A DNA stretch of 64,000 bases from Apoda limacodes (taxonomy: Eukaryota; Arthropoda; Insecta; Lepidoptera; Limacodidae), in assembly GCA_946406115.1 (NCBI GenBank), contig OX291553.1, positions 7,259,001 through 7,323,000 on the forward strand, written 5' to 3'. The translations under genes were made by a program, and so were the position numbers. The notes under the pieces are model-generated. The model was not told the DNA's origin. It was given only the letters and a program-made list of their open reading frames with translations, and made no database searches. Positions 12,075 through 24,299 of this stretch are shown in pieces; position 1 is the stretch's first letter; every line of letters starts with the position of its first letter.

Positions 12075-12430
12075 TGTCTACACAACGACCGGTCCAGAGC
12101 CACCCACGCCAATCGGCTTCCAGCAACCTTAACCAGGTTGCCTGTCAACCTGGTAAGAACCGTCCCCCTTTGCGTCTTCCGATCCGTGGTCACAACTCAA
12201 GAACCTTTTCCCTATCGGTTATAATTGGTTCGACCAGCGATGTGGTCTGCCCATTGCCACTTCAGCTAGCTAACTGTTTCCGCTATATCGGTAGCTTTGG
12301 TTCTTCGGTAAATTTCCTGATCACGGATTGTTTGGCGCAAAGAAACATCAAGCTTTGATCTCTTAATAGCTCGCTGAGCAACTCTAAGTTTACTTTATCA
12401 GCCAACAGTTAGAGACCACGTTTCTGTCTT
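12075..12430 (-). mobile_element. RTE-like LINE, C-terminal remnant
   Basis: Minus strand translation from 12400 downwards shows QRAIKRSKLDVSLRQTIRDQ, then IYRRTKATDIAETV, LKWQWADHIAGRTN and finally LVKVAGSRLAWVALDRS. This order is typical of the region after the reverse transcriptase in RTE-type elements. In-frame stops and a frameshift show it is dead. The reading frame on the minus strand at 12409-12633 may be older, unrecognisable sequence of the same element. Confidence 0.75.
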
Positions 12431-13029
12431 TCTTGATTGTAGACTTTCGACTTTAGTACTGAGGTATTTTTAAACGTTGCGCAGTTTCCCGAACACTGCC
12501 CAGCTAAACTCACTGAACGACGTAAGCGATTACTGAGAGAAGAATTGAGAGGAGAACTATTACTACAAGGGGGCTCCCTTTCAAAACGCATATTCTCATT
12601 TCTGGTTTTAGACCGAAGACCATAGTTCCGCATCCTGTAAATGGGAGCAATCTATCCATGCCAATGATAAAAACTTCTCTCCTCCTATAGGCGTTAATGG
12701 ATATTATACTTGACAGATTAGGTGTATTGTATGTAAATATTTAGTTCATTCTTCAAGACATAGTCAGGAACGCTTAAGGCGTTTTTTCTAATATACTGTT
12801 GTTTATTATGATGGTCTGTATACGTCATTCCCAGAGACCGATCTTGTTTCAATTTGCCGGCCGCAACTTGAAAAGCAGGCGGAGAACCCGTTTGTTTAGT
12901 TGATCCATTAACGGCACTTGCTGTTAATTCTGATAGCACCGCATGGGTTTCCGTGGCGAACTAGTGGTGTTAATATAAAACTGTCCTTTAAGAAAGTAAT
13001 GGGAGTATGTAGTTAAAAACAGCACTCAC
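12431..13029. other. Gene-free
   Basis: No recognisable feature. The minus frames at 12409-12633 and 12718-12939 lack domains and have no supporting splice or promoter signals. Confidence 0.45.
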
Positions 13030-13190
13030 ATTTTTGCGAGTCAGTTTTCTGCGGTGGCTTCTTATCGCGCACCATGGTTGGTGAGTGGTGTTGCACTCTG
13101 CGGGGCGGGCGGGGCGCCCGCGATGTCCCGCTGTACTATCGCCCGCGCCTTGCGCCGCCCGCACTCAGCGCCACTGTGTTCTCGTGATTG
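13030..13190 (+). other. GC-rich island, possible 5' exon of an unidentified host gene
   Basis: In otherwise AT-rich DNA this 160-bp patch is CpG-rich (GGGGCGGGCGGGGCGCCCGCG at 13098-13118). At 13069-13085 the bases GCGCACCATGGTTGGTGAGT combine a favourable start context (CACCATGG) with a donor-like G|GTGAGT seven bases on, as in genes whose first coding exon is only a few bases long. I could not identify any following exon, so this is a weak suggestion of a promoter and first exon. Confidence 0.25.
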
Positions 13191-13524
13191 TGCCAGATAC
13201 CTGTACAAAAAGGGCTATTATTAATCTTAAGGCTACAAATACCCTAATATCACAAAACGGTATCTTAGTTGTTCTAGATTGAAGAAGTGGTGGCACATAC
13301 CACAAATCTAAAAAAAATACAAAAGTTAGAAAAATACATGATAAAAAAGAAAAATTGAACAGAATTTTGAACAATGTTTAGAAAGTAAGAAAATAAATCT
13401 TAAATAATCACAAATAAATGCTTAAAATTTACTTCAATTCTCGCAGACCTCGATATTTAGTAAGGGTACATTAATTAAGTTTTTTTTAAAATAAAATAAA
13501 AAAATTACTAGAATTTCTATATAA

Positions 13525-13640
13525 ACATACATACATACATAACATCACGCCTGTTTCCCAGAGGGGTAGTCAGAGACCAAAGACTGCCACTTGCTACGAT
13601 CCTGGCATACCTCTCTTGCCTCATTTATACGCATCAATTT
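13525..13640. repeat. Dispersed repeat fragment
   Basis: 'ACATCACGCCTGTTTCCCAGAGGGGTAGTCAGAGACCAAAGACTGCCACTTGCTACGATCC' style sequence (13550-13605), preceded by a CATA microsatellite. This arrangement is familiar from interspersed repeats of Lepidoptera; I cannot name the family from one copy. Confidence 0.45.
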
Positions 13641-14660
13641 TTTTTTTCCCGGTCAAAAGTTCCGTCTGAAATAAGTTTTTCTGCGGGTAAAACCACTAGT
13701 TTCTTTTGGTTAAATAGAAACACAACATACCTAAACATTTACAACATGATCAAAAGCAAATTAGAGACATCGTTAGCCTTCCAGCTCGTAACTCCTACGT
13801 ACTAGTTACTAACAACTAACTTGGTTGGTTACTAACGTAAGCTAAGTTACAGTATAATTGAGTTTATGAACTCGTACAACTTCACAGACACGTAGGTTGT
13901 CACCACTTAATATCAACATTAATAGTTTTAGCTTTACTTAATATTTTTTACAGGTTTCAATGTATTTTTAAGAAATGCGCACGTAATTTTCACAGAATTT
14001 AACGATTAACGTCAACTATTTGTTTGGTTTTATTTTAAAAGAGTAGAACTTAATAAATCCTTCCATTTTAATTCCCCTTCCTGCAACCTTTCAGAAGAAA
14101 TCCCTGTGTGAGGAACAGTCATACATTTTTACAAGTGCATTCTGTCTATCGTTAAAGTCAATTCTTTTTTTTTCATTAAAATTCGGTTTTTACAAACACT
14201 GTTAAATCGTTAAAGTTATGAATTGTTTCTTATATCTATGGCCTTCCCCTTGCTTCAGCCATTTTTATACTAGCATCTCGCGAGGCCAAATTACCTCTCC
14301 ATACACACACACAGAATAATTCTCTTACTCTAAGAGCATTTTATTTAATATGTGCAGTTGATTTAAAAAATAGTTCGTAATATATATATTCGGAATAAAC
14401 ATTAAAACATTAATTTATTTATGACAACTTCCAAGGCATTAAATGATTTTTTTGTCAAAACCGGGTAAAAGTCGGGCCTGACCGTTTGTTCAAAATATTG
14501 TGTTGTAGCCGTGTGCTCGTCGACCTATCCGTTCAAGTTCGTTTCAAAAAAATCTTTTTCAAAACACTTCTCCTGATGATGCAACACTTTTTTTATAAAC
14601 CTTATCCGCAATCCTACTTCCTACTTATTTTATAAATATGAAAGTACGTGTGGATGAATG
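13641..14660. other. Gene-free AT-rich DNA
   Basis: No coding signal, array or element end that I can support. Confidence 0.5.
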
Positions 14661-14664
14661 GTTT

Positions 14665-14800
14665 TTTTTTTATTTTTATATCACTTAGGTGGCAAACAAG
14701 CTTACGCTCCGCCTGATGGTAAGCGGTCACTGTAGCTTATGGTTGCTTGTAAGACCAAGGCTATTACTCGCGCGTTGCCGACCCTTCAAAAAGCAAAGTT
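14665..14800 (-). mobile_element. LINE 3' tail (second LINE family)
   Basis: T9 followed by 'AGGTGGCAAACAAGCTTACG', 'CCGCCTGATGGTAAGCGGTCAC' and 'CGCGTTGCCGACCCTTC'. It is the reverse complement of the end of the copy at 26600-26880. No coding part beyond the last few codons remains. Confidence 0.7.
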
Positions 14801-15490
14801 TAGTATTATATAAATATATTATGACATTCAACTCAGTAAATACATCATGGGTCAAATGACCCTGCGTCATCTTTGTAGGTAAATATGATGGTTATTTATT
14901 TTAAGATGATGATATTACAATAAAACCATCATAAATGTTTTTTTTTGAAGTCCACGTGAACAAGGTCTCGCGTCAAAGGTAATATGTTTTTAATAAGTTA
15001 GTTTATACGACAAAATACTTCTGTATTAAATATTTTTTTACGAATTCATAGTCGATGGGATTGGCTTGTAAAATATTATGCTAAAATAAATAAGGTTCTA
15101 CCTATGTATATATGTGTAAGTATATTGTACACATCTATAATAATTTGTCTGAATCATAATAAACGAAATAAATAATGTTTCGATTTAACAAAGGAATTTT
15201 TGTTCTTGATCGAGAGTTCCCATGAAAATATTTTTTCAACAGGTAAAATCGTCGGGCAGAGCTATATTACACGTATAATAAATATTTAGGGTAAATTTAA
15301 ATTAGAGTTTTATTTTACCACTTAATTGCTAAAGAGTGTGCGCATACAACTTAGTGTGTACTAAATTTGGTAATGTACTAAAAATGTATATAATATGTAT
15401 TAACAAACAGAAACAGGGGGATTACCCCATACATCACGGAGCAAAAAAGCGAGGGCACCTTTCAACTGTATATTTTGTTTTAAAATATTT
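14801..15490. other. Gene-free AT-rich DNA
   Basis: Nothing recognisable. Confidence 0.5.
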
Positions 15491-15494
15491 CGAA

Positions 15495-15560
15495 ATTGTT
15501 TTTTTTTTTTTTTAATAACACTAAGGTGGCAAACAAGCTCACGGTCCGCTTGATGATTAT
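15495..15560 (-). mobile_element. Very short LINE 3' tail
   Basis: T14 then 'AAGGTGGCAAACAAGCTCACGG' and 'CCGCTTGATGAT'; the same family end as at 14665, severely 5'-truncated. Confidence 0.55.
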
Positions 15561-17780
15561 TGTATTGTCATCGAGTTCTGAGCTTCACTCAAAATTTGAG
15601 CATTTAGGCTAGTTGGAAAGTGATCGAAATTACGATTGCAAGATTTGACCCAAACATTTTTAATCCAAACCCAAAATAAGTGAGCGAGACGTAGTTCACG
15701 AAACGTATCTATAGGTAAATCAACACAACACAAAGCCTGTGCCGCGTAGTTACAGGCCTAACCGCTATATACACCCACAATTTATTATTCAGAGACATCA
15801 GAGCTTTCTGTCGTGGTCACTGCCCCCCTTTCTCCTTTAGCCGCCTCTGGAAATCGCCCGGGGCTATTCATCCAGGACCATGCCATGATTAATAGACTAC
15901 AAGTACTTAAGCGTTAAGGTTAAACGTTTCTTACTTAAGTTATACCTACTTTATATTTTATGTTTATTTTTGAAGGGTCAGTGTTTAGAATTTAAAAATG
16001 AACTTATAATAATATTTAATTTTATATATAGGTATATTTGATTAAAAGACATTATATCAATAGCGGATCAAAAGGGAAGGGGCTTAGGGTGTTAAAACAC
16101 CTCTTAAAGTTGGAATAATATGGCATAGAAAAAGATTAGGATATTTTTTCCGAAACCCCTAAAAATTCTGGATCTGCCGATGCATTAAGTACAAAATATA
16201 TTTTATGTTTCCATTATTTATTATATATACACATATATCCAGTATCTATTTTGGTTTGTTAAAAGCTTAGGCACATTACTATCAATCGTGGTAAAATATT
16301 ACAGACCTAAATAAAGTTGGCAGCCAGTGCTTATCGTACTCGACAACATATCGACGTCGTTTACTCACGGGTAGTTCAGTAAACATGTAATATATCGAGT
16401 GCTCTTGAATCTTGGATCTGCTTTAGAAATGCTAGAAGCAGCGTATTGGAAATTTTAGGTGTCCCATATTTCCTTAGTGTACTGACGTAGTTAATGCCTT
16501 CTTTGATTTAGAAGTATTATAAGTAATAAAAAGGGAAAGTAGGCTAAGTTTTCACCTTGTTTGCTTGCTAACTTAAGTTCATACATTTTGGTAACAAAGT
16601 TCCTTATGGCACATTAGACGACTGCTGGACTAGATTGAAGAAAGTGTTGGACTGTTTTTACGTCAAAGTAATGCGACGTAACGGCGTAGCTAAGATGATG
16701 ATAAACGGCTTTAACTTTGTCAGTTTTTATCGTATGATAATGTTATTTGCATCAAAATTAAGGTTTTGAAAAAATGTTTCATATAAACATGAAAAAATAG
16801 TTGGAATAGTCTATTGCAACAATATCACATAGGAGTCGCATTGATAACCTTCATTTCTGAATTCAGTTAAGAAGAAGCCGTTTTTGGCTTCCCTTAGAAA
16901 CAGAAAACAATTTTCTTAGAATTCTTCTAGACCTTTTTAAAGTCTGTTAAGAAGTAGCCTTTTTTTAAAACAGAAAATGGTAAGAAAAAAAACTCCTTTA
17001 ATTTTTCTAGGCCTTACATTTTTAACAACCTTTGTATTTAATTTTTTTTTTTATTTCTTTACAAATTTCACATTTGTATAGAAATTATATATGTTTGTTC
17101 GTCGTTTCTAACAAATGACTGAATTTCATAAAAGGTTATAGCGAAACGTTTATGCACCTTGTAAAACATTGTTAGTTTATTATCTACGAGTAAGCTCTTA
17201 GAAAAATAAAGATTTTCGAGAAAAACATACATTATACCCATATCGAAGCGTAAAATAATTTGGAGTCAAACTACTTCGTAAGTAATCATTTTCTGAAATA
17301 GCGTTCCTTTTAAAAACTGTTTTAAAAAGTCTTTCGTAAAGAGGGTCGTCTATTCACGTCACCGAGACTCTAAATAACTTCGATCGCTTTCCTTGAAAGC
17401 TAATAAACCCATCGATCCCAAGATCCCTCAGGGTACCTAAAGTTCTTGCCGAGTTACCTATTTGGTAGTTACAATAATATTTGTGGCTAACACCTAACAA
17501 GTAACTATATACTCCGAAGTAATACATGCAAATTAGATATTCGAGCAACACTAGCGATATTCATGGCTTGACTCGGTAACTACATAGCTATGCATATAAC
17601 AAACAATACTACAGTAACATTTTGTTTGGGCGTTCATTACCTCACCGCAACAGCGATCAAACTAATTTAGTGACCATTACGTCGAGCGACAACAAAATTA
17701 AAGCAGCGAACAATATTTTAGTATAAATAGGTATATACGAATACGAATAGAGTATCGAAAACGATATACGAAGTTAAGAA
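15561..17780. other. Gene-free DNA
   Basis: Several 'AGAAG(A)AGCC' direct imperfect repeats near 16865-16985 are the only pattern. No coding region, RNA gene or element end is supported. Bases 17650-17672 (GCGATCAAACTAATTTAG) recur at 30098-30117, so a small dispersed repeat may be present. Confidence 0.4.
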
Positions 17781-17784
17781 ACGT

Positions 17785-18005
17785 TCGGCATGGCCGCCCA
17801 TTGGATGGGTGACCACATTTTTCTTAGCTTCTTTGTCATTCGGAGGGCACTTATAACCGTCGGTCCTGGCTGTTGTCATGTCATAGGCCTTAAGGAAAAC
17901 TTGAAAATTGTGGTTTCGTGTGACCACTTGCTCGTGTCAATGTCTGCCAGTCCGCAGTTAGCCAGCGCGTTGAACTATGACTTTCCAGACTGCAATTCTG
18001 TATAG
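17785..18005 (+). repeat. Dispersed repeat with a 5S-rRNA-like core
   Basis: Contains TTGGATGGGTGACC (17800-17813), which matches the 3' half of eukaryotic 5S rRNA, followed by 'CGGAGGGCACTTATAACCGTCGGTCC' in 17841-17867. The rest of a 5S gene is absent and the following bases differ, so it is a SINE-like or other repeat with a 5S-like segment and not a 5S gene. Confidence 0.4.
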
Positions 18006-18009
18006 TTTG

Positions 18010-18835
18010 GAAAATAACGGTTAGGGCAACAACAAAAAAAACAAAGAGTAGGCAGTCGTTGTATGATGAGGATCTGATAATCGAAACCAGAAATTAAAGT
18101 ATAGATATATTTTTACATCAAAAGGTGGTTACTTATTTTGTGATGGATTACTCTAGTATACGATACATATTTTAAATTATTTTTATGTCCTTAACAAAAT
18201 GCCTAAGCTTGGTTCATATTAGGTCTAGTCGTGTGAGAATCATCAATCAACCTTTATCCAACCACCAACCAATCTATACAGCCTCCACTTTGTACTCATC
18301 CACCAAAGTATGCTGGTAATTTTACGCCAAATAAAGTAACATAGGTTACTTTAAACTGCTAAATATGAGAAGATTTACATGATAAAACTTTCTACGTTTC
18401 AAGCTATTGAACACATCGAAATATAAGGCTTTCGAAATGACAATAAACAACAAAAGGTATTAGACAACAATTAATACAATGTGATCAAAGGTCAGATCAA
18501 GTGTAAAATCACTACCAAAAAAAAAAAAAAATCTTGGTGAAAAGTATTGTATTGCCGTAAATAGATTCGATAAAAAGCACACAAAATTTATTTTATAGTT
18601 GCATATAGTGCTCCAGGAATAATCATGGCTAAGAAAAGCAAGCTTAACCTTCTTGTGGTAAGGGTAAAAGTAAGGGGAGAGGATATAAGTTAAGTAAAAT
18701 TTCTTCTCAATAACAAATTAGGTAATCACAAAAAGACCAAAAAAATTAAATAAATATTTCTTGCTGGTCTTTTTTAGCTAATTAACAACAGTATAATAAT
18801 AAATCATATTTAATTTTTCTTTTATTTACCTTTCC
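18010..18835. other. Gene-free AT-rich DNA
   Basis: Only a homopolymer run near 18518-18531. No gene is supported. Confidence 0.5.
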
Positions 18836-18837
18836 TT

Positions 18838-18985
18838 AGGTTCCGTACCTGAAGGGTCTACACCAGCCCTATTGCTGTCACTCACTTTTCCGTCTGTCCG
18901 TCTGTCTGTACGTCATTACACAGGTTTTACAGCCAAACGGTTGGAGCAACAGTCTTCAAATATTCACAATATAAGCATCTTCTTG
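18838..18985 (+). repeat. Dispersed repeat fragment
   Basis: 'AGGTTCCGTACCTGAAGGG' (18838-18856) followed by 'GTCCGTCTGTCTGTACGTCA'. Related pieces lie at 2400-2470, 39405-39480 and 46170-46300. Family unknown. Confidence 0.5.
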
Positions 18986-19074
18986 ACCCAAAGCCATAAA
19001 TTGTCAAAAAATAATTTTAAATGTTTTTGAAGGGGCTCTCATACAGCTAAAGGTAGGCGTGAAAAAAAAAACCC

Positions 19075-19280
19075 ATCGAGTGGGGTATTGTTGTTTAGAG
19101 CTTTTTCAAACCCTTTCCTGAGTAGAGGTAGTATTTAAATAGGCCGAAACTTATAAGGATCTGTTGAATTACCTGATTTAAAAAGAGGTATAACTTTGCT
19201 TAGTTTCATCCTATTAGGAAACACACCACTGTCAACACAACTATTAATAATTATGGGTAAGGGTTGTGCTATGAACTTGA
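19075..19280 (-). mobile_element. LINE reverse transcriptase fragment
   Basis: Minus strand reads IINSCVDSGVFPNRMKLSKV, then IPLFKSGNSTDPYKFRPI, then a stop, then LRKGFEKAL. This is the conserved stretch before and including RT motif 2 (the position normally ending in YRPIS) of non-LTR reverse transcriptases. It is a short dead fragment with no flanking parts. Confidence 0.75.
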
Positions 19281-19834
19281 AATTTGGTAATAATGTTTAT
19301 TATTACGTACCTATATTTTACTAAAAAATGCCAATATATTGATAAATCAGATTTTTTCGTAGTTGCGTCACTGTCATGTGAATATTTGTACCTACTGCTT
19401 ATGAATAATTCTGCTATTCAGACGGCTAATATTCTACATTTGGTACGCAACCCTAAATGTGCGAAGTCTGACACGCAGTTACAGTAAAGTTTGCCATCAT
19501 CAATATTTATAATACTTTTTTGCCTGCTAAAGCCTTTCTGTTTCACCCTGTTTATCTAACTATAAGAAGCGACACCGACACATGTGTGCACGTAACATCG
19601 CTCATGGCTGTTTGCGTATTGGGGAACAGGCGCGGCGGGATTGCGTGGAGCACGCGGCGTGTGAAAAGGCCCCTCCGCAGAGTGGCCCTGCTTTGACCGG
19701 CTGCGCTGCACTATTCAATGATGCTTACACACACCCGCTGAAGGTCGTTGGTGCTCGACCTTACACATACGCGGTTTGTCACCGGTTTGACCTTCGCCAG
19801 TTCTAGACAGAATACCGATAACCTTTTTATATTC
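19281..19834. other. Gene-free; GC-rich patch
   Basis: Bases 19575-19800 are clearly richer in GC than the neighbourhood and stay open on the plus strand (19582-19806), but the translation has no recognisable domain. It could be an old exon or repeat; undecided. Confidence 0.3.
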
Positions 19835-20640
19835 CGTCAGAAATAGTGTTTGCGGTTTGGACAGTCAACACCATATTTTTTTCCTTACGTCGTATTTTTG
19901 TACCTATCTTACTTAGAAATCTAAGATTGAACATGCAGCACATTGGCAAGAAATGAACTTTGAAATTTCTCTGGAAATATTGTCTTGATATGACATTCGA
20001 GTCACCCCCCCGGTGTCATTAAATTAAATCCAGTAATAGAAAATAATTCAATATTTTGTAGAGTAGGTACCGATCTTCCATATAAAACTAGAGGTAATGG
20101 CAACGGAGGATGGAAATGGAAGCTGGAATGGCGTAGAGGGGTTAAATGTTCATCTCTAAATAAAACAATGTTTAAAAAAATCAGGTAGCTTATGAATAAA
20201 TACAATTTCACAACTCTTCTTGCGGTTTCTGTCATTATTACGAATCAATGTATTGCAGCAGCCGAAAAAATCATTTTATTCATACAATTAGTCATCTAAT
20301 AAATCAACAAAGTTAGTCACGATCAATACGGCGCATAATAATTTAGTTACTCATCAGCAAGATTTTTTAGTTGTAGGTTCTATTCTTTAATGCAATAATA
20401 AGAAAAATAAGAAACAATTATTTCATTTAGTCGGCCATCAAAGGCGTCTAGACAAAGCAATCGTGAGTTAAGCTACAGCACACCCGACTAGCCCATATCG
20501 TTACATATATCTAATAGGCTGCTGTCACGCCCGTCATACATTTTGTTAGCTGTCAGACTGTAACTAAATTATTATGCGCCGTATTGGTCGTTACTAGCCG
20601 GGCTACCAATATCAGCTAACTACTAGCTACAACTACATAC
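19835..20640 (-). mobile_element. Non-autonomous element, copy 1 (reverse orientation)
   Basis: Matches 25530-26275 in reverse complement over two arms. Arm R (19835-20300 here) pairs with 25840-26275, and the outer arm (20597-20640) pairs with 25520-25560. Between the arms lies a 283-bp segment bounded by 37-bp inverted repeats (20314-20350 and 20560-20596; 35 of 37 identical), each containing ACGGCGCATAATAATTTAG. No coding capacity. It behaves like a non-autonomous DNA transposon or a composite of two. Confidence 0.75.
20314..20596. mobile_element. 283-bp segment with 37-bp terminal inverted repeats
   Basis: Terminal inverted repeats 20314-20350 and 20560-20596 differ at two positions. A TA dinucleotide lies at each edge. 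The interior has no ORF. The interior of the second copy (25606-25800) is in the same plus-strand direction although the surrounding arms are reversed, so this segment is flipped relative to its arms. Confidence 0.75.
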
Positions 20641-22955
20641 TTTTGTTATTTTTTAGATTTTTTGAAACAAATGCATCACATCATTCTCTACAATGCTTAT
20701 GGGTTGATTTACAAAACAACTTTTTTAACAAAATCAACCCGTTTTCCAAATCCACCCCCAAATTTCTATCCTTAGCAATTTAGTCATCATCGCATTCAGT
20801 CAGTACTTTGTTTTTTGCACACAAATTATTTTGTGATGAAAAGCATTAATATTGAGATGCAATTAAATTTGACCAAAAAAATATTATTAAAATTACAAAC
20901 TGTATCATCCCCTTTCTTCCGCTGAGGATTTAATTTTGAAAAACACTGAAAAACAAAGTAATCTTAATTGTGTTTCAGAGCTTTAATACTGAACTTTAAG
21001 ACAATTCGGCTAGAAGTTATTATTTTCTGTGCATATGTTGCCACAATTTTTTCAACTTTTTAAGGGTTTAATTTTAAAAAACTTGACAGAAAATGTATTA
21101 AATAATAAAAAAAATGTATAATAGAGCATCAATACAAAGTCTCAAACAAATATAATTTCTTACAGAAATTTTGCTTACCTTTTTTACTTGTCTTTCGACT
21201 TTTAATTGTGTTAGAGAACATTAATACTAAAGTTTGACTGCACACATGGCATTTCTCAATTACAAAGATACTTTGTTAGCCTTTCTTCCCACTAAGGTTT
21301 GCATTTTGAAAATTTCAAAAGATGCCGTTTGCCGATGGGACTTTTTTTAATTATAATAAGTATTCATACCAAAAACGTGGAACCCGTCATTTTAAATATT
21401 CAAACAAAGGACCGATAGATTTAAACAAAAATATGTATTTTCCTATAAATCTCCAACCCCTATATAACCTCCTAGGGTATGGTTTTTAAAATATGGGTAA
21501 CACGTCATTCTTTATTTTTAACCATAATTTTGTGTACCAATTTTCATGCTTGTCATTTCATGTCACAAAAAATCATTCTTAGTTTTAAAAACGCCTTCAG
21601 TATAAAACCAACACTGTATAAAACAAGCTTTGCCGACCCCGTTTTCCCCCCAAGGGGTCTGATTCTTGGAAAACACTGCAATATTTGTGTCATTAATAAA
21701 ATTGTGTTAAAGAACATGTAGGTATACCTAGTTATAACTAAATTTGACATCAAAAACATAAGTTTTTATTAGTACTTTGCCAGCCTCTTTTATCTCTTAG
21801 GGCCTACACCATTGGCCACCATCGCCCAAAATTACTTAATTATAATGCGTAATTTAAATAAAACAAAACACTTCATACGGGCATCAGCAATAACAAATTA
21901 AATTTTGATTGAAATCACCTTCTTAGTTTATCTACTAAACATGAAACGGTATCTTTATTTTCAATTAAAGATTTGAAAATCTATTCTTTTATCTTTCTAC
22001 TCGTATATTATTTAAAATTTACTAGAGGCAGGTTATGGTGTAAAAACACCAAATATTCAGCGTTATGTGACACAAGATAGTAACGTTTTTGTTCGTATAC
22101 GTTTTCTGCCTCTGAAAAAAGTCGCTTAGAATATACAGAGCTTCCAGGAGACGACAAAAATATTCAAGCCAATTAACTTATGTGAGTGAACTTATCCCTA
22201 AATCTAATCCCCCAGTCATATGGTAATCAGTCTTTAGGCAGCAAAATATCATTGAGATACCTGTCTAGCTCTGATTCAATTGGACTTTTGGTTTCTTCTA
22301 CATTGGGCAACTTTACTTCTTTTAGTTTCTCGGAGCAACTTCGTATTTTGTTAATGTAATTGTGATTATTGTAGTTAGGTCACTGTACACACTTACTTTC
22401 GTTTTATTTTTATAAGCAAGTTTGTAAATTTTGTTTAGTAAAAGACTAAAATCAATTAATATTAAAAATGAGATAAGATTGTTAAAGCCCTTCACAAAAA
22501 TGTCGCAAGTGTGACAATAGTTACTTATCTGGCACTGTAGTTCAGGTAAAATTTTTTAGTTTTCATTAAATTAAAAAAAAGCGAAGCCAAATTCATTCTA
22601 AATAACATTATCGGAGTTGTTTTGACTTCGGTATATAGTTTCTGCTGTTTCTGTGTATCTACTGCTTTAACTAGTCAATTCTAAGAATTAACTAATGTGG
22701 GAAATACAGACGGAACTTGTGCAGTTAATAAAGTAATTCAGTCTCAACTTGGCCAATATATTTGTTTAATTGCCAACAATAGCTATCCAAATTAATTTTC
22801 CTTGTTGGTATTAATCAAGGCTGTACCAACAACGTTGCCAACCATCACGCCTACTGCTACGTGCTGAATGTGCTTCACGACTGTAATTTAACTTCGCTTT
22901 ATTTATTGTTTACAATTAAGTTCTTGATTCCGTGACACTAATTCAAGTTTAATTG
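20641..22955. other. Gene-free AT-rich DNA
   Basis: No gene, array or element end. Repeated 'CTTTCTTCC...GGATTTAATTTTGAAAA' type phrases near 20910-20945 and 21280-21310 hint at old local duplications (roughly 370 bp apart) but are too diverged to delimit. Confidence 0.4.
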
Positions 22956-22959
22956 TGGG

Positions 22960-23410
22960 TATATTATTAGATGAAAATCTATCCTTTAAACATCATATTG
23001 GTGCTTTATGTAACAGAATTTGTAAGCTTACTTTTGCTTTAAAAAACTGCGACAGATTGCTGACGCCCAGAGAGCAATTCTCAAGGTGTCTACTTTTGGC
23101 CATTACTCTTTCCTACTAACCTACTCTATAAATCTTGTAATGTACTAACAGTCCGACAATTATTAATAATGAGCATTGTACTTAAACAGAACGCATCTCT
23201 GCTTTACGGCACAGAAATGACTAATAAAAGACGAAAAGATATAGTTTGCCCTCAAAAAAAAGCCATTAAACATACTTTTACACCCAATTTTTTTGTATTC
23301 CTAGGACCTTTGCTCTATAATAGATTAAATTTCCTGACAGACATCCATCGTCTAAACTGCAGTAGCTGTAAAAAGCCCTTCAAAGCATGTCCTGCGAAGA
23401 AGTAAGTAGG
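22960..23410 (+). mobile_element. LINE C-terminal remnant
   Basis: Plus strand: DENLSFKHHIGALCNRICKL (22968 onwards), LALKNCDRLL-type continuation, a gap with stops, then 23169-23405 with FLGPLLYNRLNFLTDIHRLN. This order, a post-YADD region followed by a 'LGPxLYNxLP' C-terminus, is that of a non-LTR reverse transcriptase. Frameshifted and truncated. Confidence 0.65.
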
Positions 23411-23734
23411 TACTTTTAATTTATTTGTTTTAACTTTACTACTGTTTCCATAGTATTTTTGTTTACGTATACATATGTAAAAGTTCGCATCAAATAAGCT
23501 TATTCTTAAAAACAGTGATCATATAAACATATTGTATTCTAGCTCTTCTCACCTTTTTTGCAAAACAAAGCGGAGCTTAGAATAAATGTCCTATTAGGCA
23601 CTAGGCAGTCACCCATTGACTGCCCCTGACATGTTTAACTTCCATATTGTTATCGATAAACGAATGTTACTCGACCACGATTGGATGTGTTCTGAGGCAT
23701 TGTTCGAAATGATGCTCGTGACTACTTGCTAACA

Positions 23735-24010
23735 TCTCATCGCTCGCCATCGGCAGGGAATTCATTCTCACACTTCAAAACCGAAATGGTCGCGTACAGA
23801 GCGGTTTCAGAGTAACTTCCTACCACGAAAGCTTGGGTTGTGGAATGAGCTCCTGCTAAAGTTTTTACTAACGACTAAAGTATGGGGTTTTTTAAGAAAG
23901 AAGTTATTAGATTTCTGATGGGTCGGCAACGCGGGAGTGCTTGGTGTTGCAAGCGTCCATACGCTACTGTTAATAGCTTGTGTGCTACTTAATTTGTTAT
24001 ATGATAGGAT
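23735..24010 (+). mobile_element. LINE 3' end (second LINE family)
   Basis: From 23775 the bases match 26625 onwards: the codons for the NFLPRxLxLxNELxxKVF type C-terminus are recognisable, then 'GGGTCGGCAACGCGGGAGTGC' and 'GTTGCAAGCGTCCATACGCTAC'. Stops and indels are present. Confidence 0.65.
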
Positions 24011-24299
24011 CAGAATTGCTTTTAATTAGTTTTAGTATTAGGAACAAAAATGCAGAAAACTAATAAAAATATTAAAAAACGAAATCGAGAGAGAGAAAGA
24101 GAGCCAAATAGAGGAAATTTTGTCAGTATCACCAATGCTGATATAAAAAACTTCTGAACATATACGAAAAAAGGGGAAAAAAAACACTTAACCTAATTTG
24201 CTAATTCTAATTTTTTATGAGGAAATATCCAGACCAGACTATACAGAAATAGGTGTTTGAAACATATTTGCTATAAACACTAGGATTATATTATACCCG
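24011..24299. other. Gene-free
   Basis: Nothing recognised. Confidence 0.5.

Noticed and set aside
13085..13282. 65-residue plus-strand protein
   Set aside because: Its length comes from a GC-rich patch without stops; the composition (Gly/Arg/Ala/Pro) is not protein-like in context.
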